The notes beneath the pieces were generated by a model. The model was not told where the DNA came from, ran no database searches, and worked only from the letters and a program-made list of their open reading frames with translations. The position numbers and the translations under genes are program-made. A stretch of 64,000 bases of DNA from Chitinophaga pinensis (GTDB lineage: Bacteria; Bacteroidota; Bacteroidia; Flavobacteriales_D; Crocinitomicaceae), in contig CALPMT020000010.1 in the NCBI GenBank assembly GCA_943324745.2, forward strand, positions 1-64,000. Direction: 5' to 3'. This document shows, piece by piece, positions 36,370 through 44,903 of this stretch. The number at the start of each line of letters is the position of its first letter. The first letter of the stretch is position 1.

Positions 36370-38532
36370 ATGTTTACATTAGATAATCTAAAAAAAGATT
36401 TACCTGCTGGATTAGTGGTATTTCTTGTTGCGCTTCCTTTATGTCTAGGTGTAGCACTTGCGAGTGGCGCACCTATTATTTCCGGAATTATTTCTGGGGT
36501 TATTGGCGGAATCGTAGTAGGATTAATTAGTCGCTCTCATATCAGTGTTAGTGGGCCTGCAGCAGGACTTACAGCAGTAGTATTTTCTGCCATCCATCAA
36601 CTCGGAAGTTTTGAAACCTTTTTAATGGCTGTTGTCATTGCAGGCGTACTACAAATTATCGGTGCTTATTTACGCGCTGGTATCATCGCAAATTACATCC
36701 CATCTAATGTTATCAACGGACTAATATCTTCCATAGGTATCATATTGATTTTAAAACAAATACCGCATGCTTTCGGATATGATGCTGTTGCAGAAGAGGA
36801 TTTTTCGTTTATTCAAAAAGATCACCAAAATACATTCTCCGAGCTTTTCAATATTTTGAATTACTTTTCCTATGGCGCTATCCTTATCAGTATACTTTCA
36901 TTATTGATATTAATCTATTGGAAAAAGATTCCCATTAAATGGCTACAAGCAATGCCATCTTCGCTCGTTGTTGTTATTTTTGGAATCCTGATAAATCAAG
37001 TATTTATTCATTTTTTCCCATTCTTTATCATCCATGAAAAACATTTAGTTTCCATTCCCAAAATAGACAGTATAAGTGCTATTTTCACTTTTCCTTCTTT
37101 TGCGTCCTTGGCAAATAAAAATGTTTGGTTTGTAGGTATAACGATCGCAATTATTGCTTCGCTGGAAACCTTATTAAATTTAGAAGCTGTTTCTAAAATT
37201 GACCCATTAAAACGAAAAGTATCTTCGAATCGCGAATTACTCGCACAAGGATATGGAAATTTAATTTCTGGTCTTATCGGCGGAATTCCTGTTACATCTG
37301 TAATTGTTCGAAGTTCGGTGAATATAAATGCTGGTGTTAAAACAAAAATGTCCACAATATTCCATGGTGTATTATTAGTGATAAGTATTCTATTTTTAAC
37401 GCCATTTTTAAATATGATTCCTTTGTCGTCTCTTGCTGCCATTTTATTACTTACAGGATATAAACTGGTAGATCCAAGAACATTTAAAGAAAAATATCAA
37501 AAAGGCTGGAATCAATTTATACCTTTTATCGCTACTGTTATCGCGATATTCTTTACCGACTTATTAATCGGAACCATTATTGGTCTTACAGTCAGCATCT
37601 TATTTTTATTGAAAAGTAATTACAAAAATCCGTTTAAAATAAAAACGGAAAAAATGAATGTGAAAGAAACCATTACCATTGAATTACCGAACCAAGTATC
37701 TTTTTTAAATAAAGCATCTATTCAAAACACCTTATGGAATCTTCCGAAGAATTCCAATGTAATTATTGAAGCAAAAAACAGTGATTATATCGATGAAGAC
37801 ATCTTGGAAATTTTCGAAACTTTTAAAAATACAGTTGCGATTGAAAACAATATCCAATTAAACATTTTTGGATTTAAAAACAAATTCCACATTCAAGATC
37901 AAGTACAATTTAGTACGGTTATTGGGAAAGAAGAACAACAAAATTTAAGTTCTCATGATGTTCTAGAAATTTTAATCGCAGGAAACAAACGTTTTTCCGA
38001 AGGTAAATTCACCGAAAAGTATCTTACCGAACAAGTACAAGCAACCTCCCATCACCAAAATCCGATTGCGGTTATCGTGTCCTGTATCGATTCTAGAACT
38101 AGTCCGGAACTCGTTTTTGACCTTGGAATTGGCGATTTAATTTCGATTCGCATCGCTGGAAATATTATTAATCAAGAAATTATAGAAAGTATTGAATTTG
38201 CCTGTCAAAAAATCGGGACCAAATTGATAGTTGTACTTGGTCACTCGAATTGTGGGGCTGTAACCTACGCCGTAGAGTCTGGTACTGAATACTATACTTC
38301 TATTACCTCCAAAATTCAAAACTCTATTGCTATTTGTGATTGTACTGCGGATAAAATAAAATCAGATCCAGCACTTTTGGACAAAGTCATAAAATTGAAC
38401 ACCAATAATTCTATCACGGATATTTTAATGCATAGTGCATTTATAAAATCAGAAACAGAACAACAAACAATTACAATGGTATCTGGTTTTTACGATACCC
38501 GAAATGGATTGGTGGAATTTGTGGAATTTTGA
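36370..38532 (+). CDS. SulP transporter fused to a beta-carbonic anhydrase domain
   Basis: 720 residues in three parts. Residues 1-425: SulP membrane core (PAGLVVFLVALPLCLGVAL, SGPAAGLTAVVF, IASLETLLNLEAVSKID, GLIGGIPVTSVIVRSSVN). About 430-500: a STAS-like stretch (TIELPNQVSFLNKASI). About 530-720: a beta-CA domain with Cys572, Asp574, Arg576 (SCIDSR), His625 and Cys628 (VLGHSNCGAV), so the zinc ligands and dyad are complete. The fusion would convert bicarbonate at the exit of the transporter. It is co-transcribed with can (2-base gap) and is the last gene of the cluster. Confidence 0.9.
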   Translation: MFTLDNLKKDLPAGLVVFLVALPLCLGVALASGAPIISGIISGVIGGIVVGLISRSHISVSGPAAGLTAVVFSAIHQLGSFETFLMAVVIAGVLQIIGAYLRAGIIANYIPSNVINGLISSIGIILILKQIPHAFGYDAVAEEDFSFIQKDHQNTFSELFNILNYFSYGAILISILSLLILIYWKKIPIKWLQAMPSSLVVVIFGILINQVFIHFFPFFIIHEKHLVSIPKIDSISAIFTFPSFASLANKNVWFVGITIAIIASLETLLNLEAVSKIDPLKRKVSSNRELLAQGYGNLISGLIGGIPVTSVIVRSSVNINAGVKTKMSTIFHGVLLVISILFLTPFLNMIPLSSLAAILLLTGYKLVDPRTFKEKYQKGWNQFIPFIATVIAIFFTDLLIGTIIGLTVSILFLLKSNYKNPFKIKTEKMNVKETITIELPNQVSFLNKASIQNTLWNLPKNSNVIIEAKNSDYIDEDILEIFETFKNTVAIENNIQLNIFGFKNKFHIQDQVQFSTVIGKEEQQNLSSHDVLEILIAGNKRFSEGKFTEKYLTEQVQATSHHQNPIAVIVSCIDSRTSPELVFDLGIGDLISIRIAGNIINQEIIESIEFACQKIGTKLIVVLGHSNCGAVTYAVESGTEYYTSITSKIQNSIAICDCTADKIKSDPALLDKVIKLNTNNSITDILMHSAFIKSETEQQTITMVSGFYDTRNGLVEFVEF

Positions 38533-38551
38533 TTTTTTGTTTTGTTTTTCG

Positions 38552-38597
38552 TTTTTTTTTGTAGAGACGCAATGCATTGCGTCTCTACAAAAAAAAA
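38552..38597. terminator. Perfect palindromic bidirectional terminator
   Basis: The 28-base perfect palindrome 38561-38588 (half-site GTAGAGACGCAATG) is preceded by nine T and followed by a run of A. On each strand the hairpin ends in a U run, so it can stop both the inorganic-carbon cluster and the converging ABC-F gene, whose stop lies at 38603. The same GTAGAGACGC half-site is known to me as a dispersed palindromic element in several phyla. Confidence 0.85.
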
Positions 38598-38602
38598 CGA
38601 AT

Positions 38603-40537
38603 TTATATTGCATCCATTTTCTCCACTTGTGTTTCCCATACGGAAATAACACTATCTAATTCCTTTTTGATTTTATCATACTCTGCTAAAACCTTATCCG
38701 CATTGGCTTTATCGGAATAATCCAAATGCAAAATCACCTCATCCATTGCTTTGACCTTATTTTCCAATGTTTCAATCTGTTCTTCCGATTTTCTAATTTG
38801 ATTTTGAAGTGAATTTTTCTTGCGCTTTACTTCTTTTTGCTCTTCCTGCGATAGTTCCTTCTTGGCCTCTTGAACAGCTACATTAGCAGTTACCTTCGTC
38901 GCTCCGTCGCTCTTCACTTCGTCACTCTCTAGAGTCATTTTCTTCGCCAAATATTCCTTCACATCATAGTGGTAAATTTTCAAGGTCTTGTCTTGAATAT
39001 CCCAAATACGATTGGTTAAACCATCCAAAAATTCACGGTCATGCGATACCACAATAAACGTTCCTTCGTAGTTAATCAACGCGCGTTTTAACACCTCTTT
39101 GGATTGAATATCCAAGTGATTTGTAGGTTCATCCAGAATCAAGAAATTACACGGACTCAATAATAACTGACATAAAGCCAAACGCGTACGTTCTCCTCCA
39201 GAAAGTACACCCACTTTTTTATCTACCTCTTCTCCGGTAAATAAGAAGGTTCCTAAAATAGAACGTAAATCTTTTCGAATTTCCCCTTCGGCAATATCAT
39301 CTACTGTTTCGTAGATTGTTTTGTTTACATCTAATTTTTCAGCCTGATCTTGTGCGAAGTAAGTGATTTTCACATTGTGACCATAATTCACGATACCATC
39401 CCCATCCAAGGTTCCCATGATACGTTTTAACAACGTAGATTTACCTACTCCATTCGGACCTAAAAGCGCGATTTTCTCGCCACGACCAACCGTAATACTT
39501 ATTTCCCTGAAAAGGACTTTATCGTTAAACGTTTTTCCCATGCGCTCCATTTCCAAAATCCATTTCCCTGGTTGTAAACTCAAGGGAAAAGAAACCTTCA
39601 TTTTTGCAACTGCATCGTTCTCTACCTCAATGATTTCCGTTTTATCCAACTTCTTCATTAAAGATTGAGCAAATGCCGCTTTACTCGCTTTCGCACGAAA
39701 TTTATCAATTAACTCTTTGGTATGTTTGATGTCTTTTTCTTGTTGTTTTTTCGCATTGGTCATCAAGGCCAACTCCTCTTCCCGACGAATTTTATATAAA
39801 GAATATGGTAACGGATAATCATTAACTTTACCTTGAGAAATTTCCAAGGTACGTTTGGTAACATTATCTAAAAATAAACGGTCGTGCGAGATTACTATAA
39901 CGATTCCTTCAAATTTAGTCAGGTAATTCTCCAACCACGAAATGGAAATGATATCCAAGTGATTGGTAGGCTCATCGAGTAAAATAACATCTGGTTTATT
40001 CACCAAGATTCTAGCTAATTCCGCACGCATTTTCCAACCTCCTGAAAACGTGCTTAATTCACGATTAAATTCTTCTGTTTCAAATCCTAGACCAACTAAA
40101 ATCGAGGCAATTTTCTCTTCCCATTGAAATCCTTCATGAAACGCAAATAAGTCGTTTAGTTCTGTAAGCTCATCCAACAACCCTAAATACGAATCTGCTT
40201 CATAATCGGTACGGGTCACTAAATCATGATTAATTTCATCCAAACGCGTACGCACACGATTCAACAATTCATTCGAATAGTACAAATAATCGTAAACAGA
40301 CTTGGTAGTATCAATTTTGATATCTTGCGTCAAAAATCCTATGGTAGTATCCTTTGGGGTATGAATTCTTCCCTCGGATGGTTTTTCCATTCCCGACAAT
40401 AACTTCAACATCGTTGATTTACCAGCACCATTTTTTCCTGCTAAACCAATTTTATCCCCACGGTTAATTTGTAAGGTTATGTCTTTGAATAAATGTCCTT
40501 GCGGGAGGTAAACTCCAAGTTGTTCTAGATTAATCAT
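38603..40537 (-). CDS. ABC-F family ATPase
   Basis: 644 residues with two ATP-binding cassettes and no membrane segments. First cassette: Walker A GLAGKNGAGKSTML (near 30), signature STFSGGWKMRAELA, Walker B ILLDEPTNHLD. Second: LLGPNGVGKSTLLKRI, VLSGGERTRLALC, LILDEPTNHLD. A linker (about 245-300) and a C-terminal coiled coil (EEQIETLENKVKAMDEV) resemble Uup/YdiF. ABC-F proteins bind the ribosome and help translation or confer drug protection; this one looks like a housekeeping type. The linker before the coiled coil (ESDEVKSDGATK) is coded by a low-complexity repeat. Confidence 0.9.
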   Translation of the reverse strand: MINLEQLGVYLPQGHLFKDITLQINRGDKIGLAGKNGAGKSTMLKLLSGMEKPSEGRIHTPKDTTIGFLTQDIKIDTTKSVYDYLYYSNELLNRVRTRLDEINHDLVTRTDYEADSYLGLLDELTELNDLFAFHEGFQWEEKIASILVGLGFETEEFNRELSTFSGGWKMRAELARILVNKPDVILLDEPTNHLDIISISWLENYLTKFEGIVIVISHDRLFLDNVTKRTLEISQGKVNDYPLPYSLYKIRREEELALMTNAKKQQEKDIKHTKELIDKFRAKASKAAFAQSLMKKLDKTEIIEVENDAVAKMKVSFPLSLQPGKWILEMERMGKTFNDKVLFREISITVGRGEKIALLGPNGVGKSTLLKRIMGTLDGDGIVNYGHNVKITYFAQDQAEKLDVNKTIYETVDDIAEGEIRKDLRSILGTFLFTGEEVDKKVGVLSGGERTRLALCQLLLSPCNFLILDEPTNHLDIQSKEVLKRALINYEGTFIVVSHDREFLDGLTNRIWDIQDKTLKIYHYDVKEYLAKKMTLESDEVKSDGATKVTANVAVQEAKKELSQEEQKEVKRKKNSLQNQIRKSEEQIETLENKVKAMDEVILHLDYSDKANADKVLAEYDKIKKELDSVISVWETQVEKMDAI

Positions 40538-40667
40538 GGTGTAAAGATAGGGATTTCATTTTGGAGGTGAAAGTTGATTTCAAAACTTGAAACTATGAAA
40601 AATCATTAAAAAACCATAAAAACCACAAAATATTCAAAAACAACAAATTAAACAATTACTAATTTGG

Positions 40668-40681
40668 ATTATCATGATAAT
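40668..40681. promoter_or_regulatory. Operator copy 1 before the DUF4143 ATPase
   Basis: Perfect palindrome ATTATCATGATAAT, preceded by TTTGG. An identical copy lies exactly 31 bases on (40699-40712), about three helical turns, so both face the same side of the DNA. Confidence 0.6.
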
Positions 40682-40693
40682 ACAAACCAAAAC

Positions 40694-40724
40694 TTTGGAT
40701 TATCATGATAATTATGTATATTTG
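40694..40724 (+). promoter_or_regulatory. Promoter of the DUF4143 ATPase with operator copy 2
   Basis: TTTG (40694-40697), a 19-base spacer and TATATTTG (40717-40724) fit the Bacteroidota -33/-7 consensus. The palindrome ATTATCATGATAAT (40699-40712) fills the spacer. A protein bound there would block transcription; two copies in phase suggest cooperative binding. Confidence 0.65.
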
Positions 40725-40739
40725 ATTAGAATATAGGTC

Positions 40740-41879
40740 ATGAATTTAGTCAGAAAACAAGTTTTTATAGATAATGATGGTCAGAGTATCTTTTTTTGGG
40801 GAGCTCGGCAAACTGGTAAAAGCACCTTACTAAAAGAAATGTTTCCGGAAGCATTACTCTTCGACCTCTTACTATCAGATGTATACAAGCGATTAATGAC
40901 AAATCCGGAGTACTTGCGGGAAACCATTTTGGCACAAAACAAAAAGCAAGTAATCATCGATGAAATTCAGCGTATACCAATCTTATTGAACGAAGTACAT
41001 TGGTTGATTGTAAACCACAACATACAATTTATCCTAAGCGGTTCAAGCCCTCGAAAAATTCTACGTTCTGGAGAAAACTTACTCGGAGGTAGGGCGTTAA
41101 AATATTCTCTCTATCCTCTTACCTACGCTGAAATCCCAAATTTCGACTTAGAAAGAGCATTGAATCATGGATTATTACCTCGGCATTACTTATCCGAAAA
41201 TCCAAAACGACTAATCGCTTCCTACATAGGAAACTATTTACAAGATGAAATTGTAGCAGAAGCAAAAATCAGAAATGTAGATGTATTCGCGCGATTTTTA
41301 CATGCAGCAGCATTTAGTCAAAGCGAAATAGTAAACTTTACTTCTATTGCAACAGATTGTGGCGTTTCTGCGATTACAATTAAAGAATATTTCCAGATTT
41401 TAGAAGACACCCTAATCGCTTACTTTATTCCAGTTTATCAAAAAAAACCAAAAAGACGTGTGATCAAAGCTCCAAAGTTCTACTTCTTTGATTTAGGAAT
41501 TGTCAACCATTTGTTGCATCGAGGGAAAATTGAAAAAGGAAGTGAATTATTTGGTCACGCCTTTGAATCTTTCATTTTTCAAGAATTAATGGCTCATAAA
41601 CATTACGCTGGACTTGAATACCTTATTTCTTACTGGAGAACTGCCTCTCAACTCGAGGTTGACTTTGTTTTGGGTAACAATGAAGTTGCTATCGAAGTCA
41701 AATCATCTAGCAAAATCAGCAACAAACATGTATCGGGACTAAAAGCGTTTATGGAAGAATACGAAGTTAAAAAAGCAATTGTTGTATGTACCGAACCCAT
41801 GGCGAGAATTAGCGATGGAATTCATATTTTGCCTTGGAAAGATTTTTTAGAACAATTATGGAGAGGGGATGTGATTTAA
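40740..41879 (+). CDS. P-loop ATPase with C-terminal DUF4143 domain
   Basis: 379 residues. Walker A GARQTGKST at 21-29, Walker B KQVIIDEIQRIP near 70, sensor region FILSGSSPRKI near 100; then DUF4143 with FYFFDLGIVNHLLHRG, FESFIFQEL and YWRTASQLEVDFVLGNNEVAIEVKSSS (cited by its nuclease-like parts EVDFVLGNN and AIEVKSS). The end resembles a PD-(D/E)XK fold. The family is spread by transfer and has no settled role. It stands alone behind a strongly controlled promoter. Confidence 0.85.
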   Translation: MNLVRKQVFIDNDGQSIFFWGARQTGKSTLLKEMFPEALLFDLLLSDVYKRLMTNPEYLRETILAQNKKQVIIDEIQRIPILLNEVHWLIVNHNIQFILSGSSPRKILRSGENLLGGRALKYSLYPLTYAEIPNFDLERALNHGLLPRHYLSENPKRLIASYIGNYLQDEIVAEAKIRNVDVFARFLHAAAFSQSEIVNFTSIATDCGVSAITIKEYFQILEDTLIAYFIPVYQKKPKRRVIKAPKFYFFDLGIVNHLLHRGKIEKGSELFGHAFESFIFQELMAHKHYAGLEYLISYWRTASQLEVDFVLGNNEVAIEVKSSSKISNKHVSGLKAFMEEYEVKKAIVVCTEPMARISDGIHILPWKDFLEQLWRGDVI

Positions 41880-42015
41880 AATAAATTAAATCTAACAATG
41901 AAAGTCAACGCATACAAACCAACTAAATTGGATGTTTTTTCAGGTGGTTAATTTTATACAATTTTATTTCAAATTAAGCCTTTATATTTGACTTAGAATT
42001 ATAATCGAAAATACC

Positions 42016-42903
42016 ATGAAACTCATTTTATCCGCAGTACTAATTTTTACTTGCACATTTATTTTTTCTCAAACCATTTCCAACAAATCCTTACTTTGGA
42101 AAGTTTATGGAAATGGAATAGCAGATACAAGTTACCTTTACGGAACTATTCACATGATTGAGAAGAAAGATTTCCTACTAACACCTCAAGTAAAACGTAC
42201 ATTCAAACGAGCAAATACGCTTGTCATGGAAGTGAATTTAAAAATGGATAATCAAACGAAAAAGGAAATTGCGAAACAAATCATGTTTCCTAACCGCAAA
42301 ACAATCAAAGATTATTTATCACTATCAGATTACACATATTTTCATTCATATATGATAGATACCCTAAAGATTATGCCGTTAAAAGTAACTATTTATGAAA
42401 TGATGACACCCTTCTTTCTTCAAGCAATAATTCTTAAAGAACAAATGAATAAAGTGGTTTCTTACGAAGAGAAATATGCGAAAATGGCAAAGAAAAAAGA
42501 ACAATTATTTGTAGAAACAATACAAGAACAATTAAACTTCATTACAGTAGACTCTTTGAATATACAAGCAGAAAAACTTATCAAGGATATACGTGCTGGA
42601 AAAATGAATGCTACAACTGAGCTCAAAAAAATGACTGATTTATATTTAAAACAAGACTTACAAGGTCTTCATAACTACATGCTAAAAAGCATTGCTGAAT
42701 CAGAAGACAATCCAGAACAAGCAAAAGCTATGATTGATAAAATGTTAGTGCACCGAAATAAAAATTGGATCCCTAAACTAGAAAATTGGATGAAACAAAA
42801 AACATTGTTTGTAGCAGTTGGTGCAGGACACCTAGCAGGTGAGGAAGGCGTGATTAATTTATTGAGAAAACAAGGTTATACTGTAGAACCAGTATTCAAT
42901 TAA
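42016..42903 (+). CDS. TraB/GumN family protein, exported
   Basis: 295 residues with a signal peptide (1-19, TFIFSQT). Family marks are SYLYGTIHMI (GTIH, near 48), VMEVNLK, and the C-terminal VAVGAGHLAGEEGVINLLRKQGY (cited by VGAGHLAGEEG). The GxxH and glutamate residues are thought to form a metallo-hydrolase site like that of Tiki and erythromycin esterase relatives, but the role in bacteria is unknown. A -7-like TATATTTG lies at 41983-41990, 26 bases before the start. Confidence 0.85.
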   Translation: MKLILSAVLIFTCTFIFSQTISNKSLLWKVYGNGIADTSYLYGTIHMIEKKDFLLTPQVKRTFKRANTLVMEVNLKMDNQTKKEIAKQIMFPNRKTIKDYLSLSDYTYFHSYMIDTLKIMPLKVTIYEMMTPFFLQAIILKEQMNKVVSYEEKYAKMAKKKEQLFVETIQEQLNFITVDSLNIQAEKLIKDIRAGKMNATTELKKMTDLYLKQDLQGLHNYMLKSIAESEDNPEQAKAMIDKMLVHRNKNWIPKLENWMKQKTLFVAVGAGHLAGEEGVINLLRKQGYTVEPVFN

Positions 42904-42921
42904 TGAGCAAATCAATCTTAT

Positions 42922-43155
42922 ATGAAATTCGCAACCATTTTATATTGGTCATTTGTAATTTTAGGTCTAACAACTCTATATGTTAAAGAACACACAATTG
43001 CTATTATTTGCTTGGGAATGGCACAAGCAATAGATAACTATATGCAACCAAAACCATGGAAGGAAAGATCTTTGTTATCAAAAACATGGGCTATCCTAAT
43101 TTTTACACTCGTTTTTTGTTTAATCGGACTAGAAGTCGCAATTCGTTTTAACTAA
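42922..43155 (+). CDS. Small membrane protein
   Basis: 77 residues with two or three hydrophobic segments (ILYWSFVILGLTTLYV, TIAIICLGMA, WAILIFTLVFCLIGLEVAI) and a central loop YMQPKPWKERS. It lies 19 bases after the TraB-like gene and 8 before the next, so it belongs to this group of genes. Family not recognised. Confidence 0.6.
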   Translation: MKFATILYWSFVILGLTTLYVKEHTIAIICLGMAQAIDNYMQPKPWKERSLLSKTWAILIFTLVFCLIGLEVAIRFN

Positions 43156-43162
43156 ATTTTCT

Positions 43163-43666
43163 ATGCTCTCAAACCCTTACATCCACATCATTATCAGCAC
43201 CACGGGAGTTTACCTCTTCATCATCCTTGCTTTACGTATTCTTGGTAAAACAGAACTAGCTCAGTTATCCATTACTGACTTAATCTTTGTATTATTAATC
43301 AGTAATGCGGTTCAAAATGCAATGGTTGGAGCAGATACATCTCTTGGCGGCGGAATATTAGCTGCAAGTGTATTATTTGTCATAAATTTCATATTCAAAA
43401 AACTAAAATACAAATTCCCATCCCTACGAAAAGTGTTGGAAGGAGAACCAGTCATACTTATTCACAAAGGAAAAATGATTGAATCAAACTGTCAAAAAAA
43501 CAACATTTCTAAAGATGAACTTTTACAAGCAATTCGAGAACACGGAAGCCACACCATCGAAGAAGTAGATAGTTTAATTTTAGAGTCTGATGGTAACATA
43601 AGTGTAGTTTCGAACGAATACAAACACCACAGCGTAAGAAGATTAAAAAAAAGAAAAAATGCCTAA
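43163..43666 (+). CDS. DUF421 (YetF-like) membrane protein
   Basis: 167 residues. Two or three N-terminal helices (IIISTTGVYLFIILALRILGKTEL begins the family block, cited by RILGKTELAQLSITDLI) are followed by a cytosolic domain with EGEPVILIHKGKMIE, ISKDELLQAIREHG and SLILESDGNISVV. These are DUF421 marks. YetF is linked to spore germination or stress in Bacillus, but the family is broad and without a known reaction. It overlaps deoC by 8 bases. Confidence 0.8.
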   Translation: MLSNPYIHIIISTTGVYLFIILALRILGKTELAQLSITDLIFVLLISNAVQNAMVGADTSLGGGILAASVLFVINFIFKKLKYKFPSLRKVLEGEPVILIHKGKMIESNCQKNNISKDELLQAIREHGSHTIEEVDSLILESDGNISVVSNEYKHHSVRRLKKRKNA

Positions 43667-44336
43667 CAAAACTTCACTTCAAAAATTAATCGACTACACC
43701 CTACTCGATCCTGCGGCTTCCGAACAAGAAATTCTAGATCTATGCGCAAAAGCAATGCAACTTCAGGTGGCATCTATTTGTATTACCCCTGATAAAGTCT
43801 GTATTGCAAAACAAGAACTAGAAAACTCAAAAGTTTTGGTCTGCACAGTCGTATCTTTTCCTTCCGGAGAAAACACAATCGAAGAAAAAGTAAAAGAAAC
43901 TAAAGAAGCTATACAAAATGGTGCCGATGAAATTGATGTGGTAATCAACTATAAGAAACTAAACGACGAAACCTACCTCGTCAGAGAACTTAACACATTA
44001 CTTGAATTATGCCACGCTAACATCAACAAAATAGGTCATTCCATCACACTTAAAGTAATCGTTGAAAGCGGTTTACACACGCTTGAAGAAACTGCATTTT
44101 TCACCAACTTATGTATCCAAACTAAAATAGATTACATCAAAACTTCTACAGGAAAAGTCGCGATTGGAGCAGAGTTAGATAAAGTAAAGGTCATGCACAA
44201 AGAAATTCAACGCGCATCATCTCCCTTAAAAATCAAAGCATCTGGTGGATTACGTGATATAAAGCAAATTGAAACATTCTTACCCTACGTTCACAGACTA
44301 GGAATTGGTCACCAAACCGTGGATTCTTTTGTTTAG
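43659..44336 (+). CDS. deoC: Deoxyribose-phosphate aldolase
   Basis: 225 residues. DeoC marks: LIDYTLLDPAAS, ICITPDKV, VVSFPSGENT, NGADEIDVVINYKKL, LKVIVESGLHT and YIKTSTGKV, in which the lysine after YI is the Schiff-base residue; KIKASGGLRD closes the barrel. It cleaves 2-deoxyribose-5-phosphate to glyceraldehyde-3-phosphate and acetaldehyde in nucleoside breakdown. It overlaps the preceding gene by 8 bases. Confidence 0.93.
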   Translation: MPNKTSLQKLIDYTLLDPAASEQEILDLCAKAMQLQVASICITPDKVCIAKQELENSKVLVCTVVSFPSGENTIEEKVKETKEAIQNGADEIDVVINYKKLNDETYLVRELNTLLELCHANINKIGHSITLKVIVESGLHTLEETAFFTNLCIQTKIDYIKTSTGKVAIGAELDKVKVMHKEIQRASSPLKIKASGGLRDIKQIETFLPYVHRLGIGHQTVDSFV

Positions 44337-44404
44337 ATAAAAGACTTTGAGATAAAAGAACAAAGACTACTGCAGTATTAAATTACACTTTCCGTCAGTC
44401 TTTT

Positions 44405-44450
44405 ATCTTTAAGCGAAGCGATCTTTCATCTTTAAGCGAAGCGGTCTTTT
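44405..44450. repeat. 23-bp tandem repeat, two copies
   Basis: ATCTTTAAGCGAAGCG plus seven bases occurs twice in tandem (44405-44427 and 44428-44450) with few differences, between the ends of deoC and the converging lipoprotein gene. Low-complexity intergenic repeat; no terminator hairpin was seen. Confidence 0.7.
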
Positions 44451-44455
44451 GTCTC

Positions 44456-44878
44456 TCAATTATACACCCTCAGCAAATTACTCCCATTCCAAGTCGTCTG
44501 ATACTGCCTCAACCCAAAATTCGAACCAGACACAATCGAACCATCGTACAACGAAAACTTTGCGCCAGTACAACTATCTTTCAACTGTAGCATATTCTTG
44601 CTGTCAATCATAAGTGGATAAGCACACTTCGTTTGACTAGCAGGAGATTGTCTATCGAATGCAACAAATTCATCTATCGATTTTCGGTAAATTACAATGC
44701 CTTGAACTCCACAATTATCGTAATAACAAGCCCCACCTACCCCTTGTAACGCTGAATAACTTGGTAATTCAGTGTGAATGGTCACATCAAAAGGAATGCT
44801 TTGAACTGGATTCGTATTCACCGATTTACTGCAAGAAAACAAGAATAAAATAACTAAAATAAAAAAAAATCGTATCAT
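44456..44878 (-). CDS. Rieske-fold-like lipoprotein lacking the cluster ligands
   Basis: 140 residues from the start at 44878, chosen for the lipoprotein signal MIRFFFILVILFLFSCSKS (cysteine 16); an upstream frame start at 44974 overlaps the divergent gene and is rejected. The stretch GIVIYRKSIDEFVAFDRQSP, then LQLKDSCTGAKFSLYDGSIVSG and LRQYQTTWNGSNLLRV has the order of a Rieske domain. The CxH and CxxH ligand pairs are missing (RQSPAS, DSCTGAK), so it cannot hold a [2Fe-2S] cluster in the usual way. Outer-membrane or inner-membrane anchored. Confidence 0.6.
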   Translation of the reverse strand: MIRFFFILVILFLFSCSKSVNTNPVQSIPFDVTIHTELPSYSALQGVGGACYYDNCGVQGIVIYRKSIDEFVAFDRQSPASQTKCAYPLMIDSKNMLQLKDSCTGAKFSLYDGSIVSGSNFGLRQYQTTWNGSNLLRVYN

Positions 44879-44903
44879 TATATATTGGCTATCTAAACAA
44901 ATA

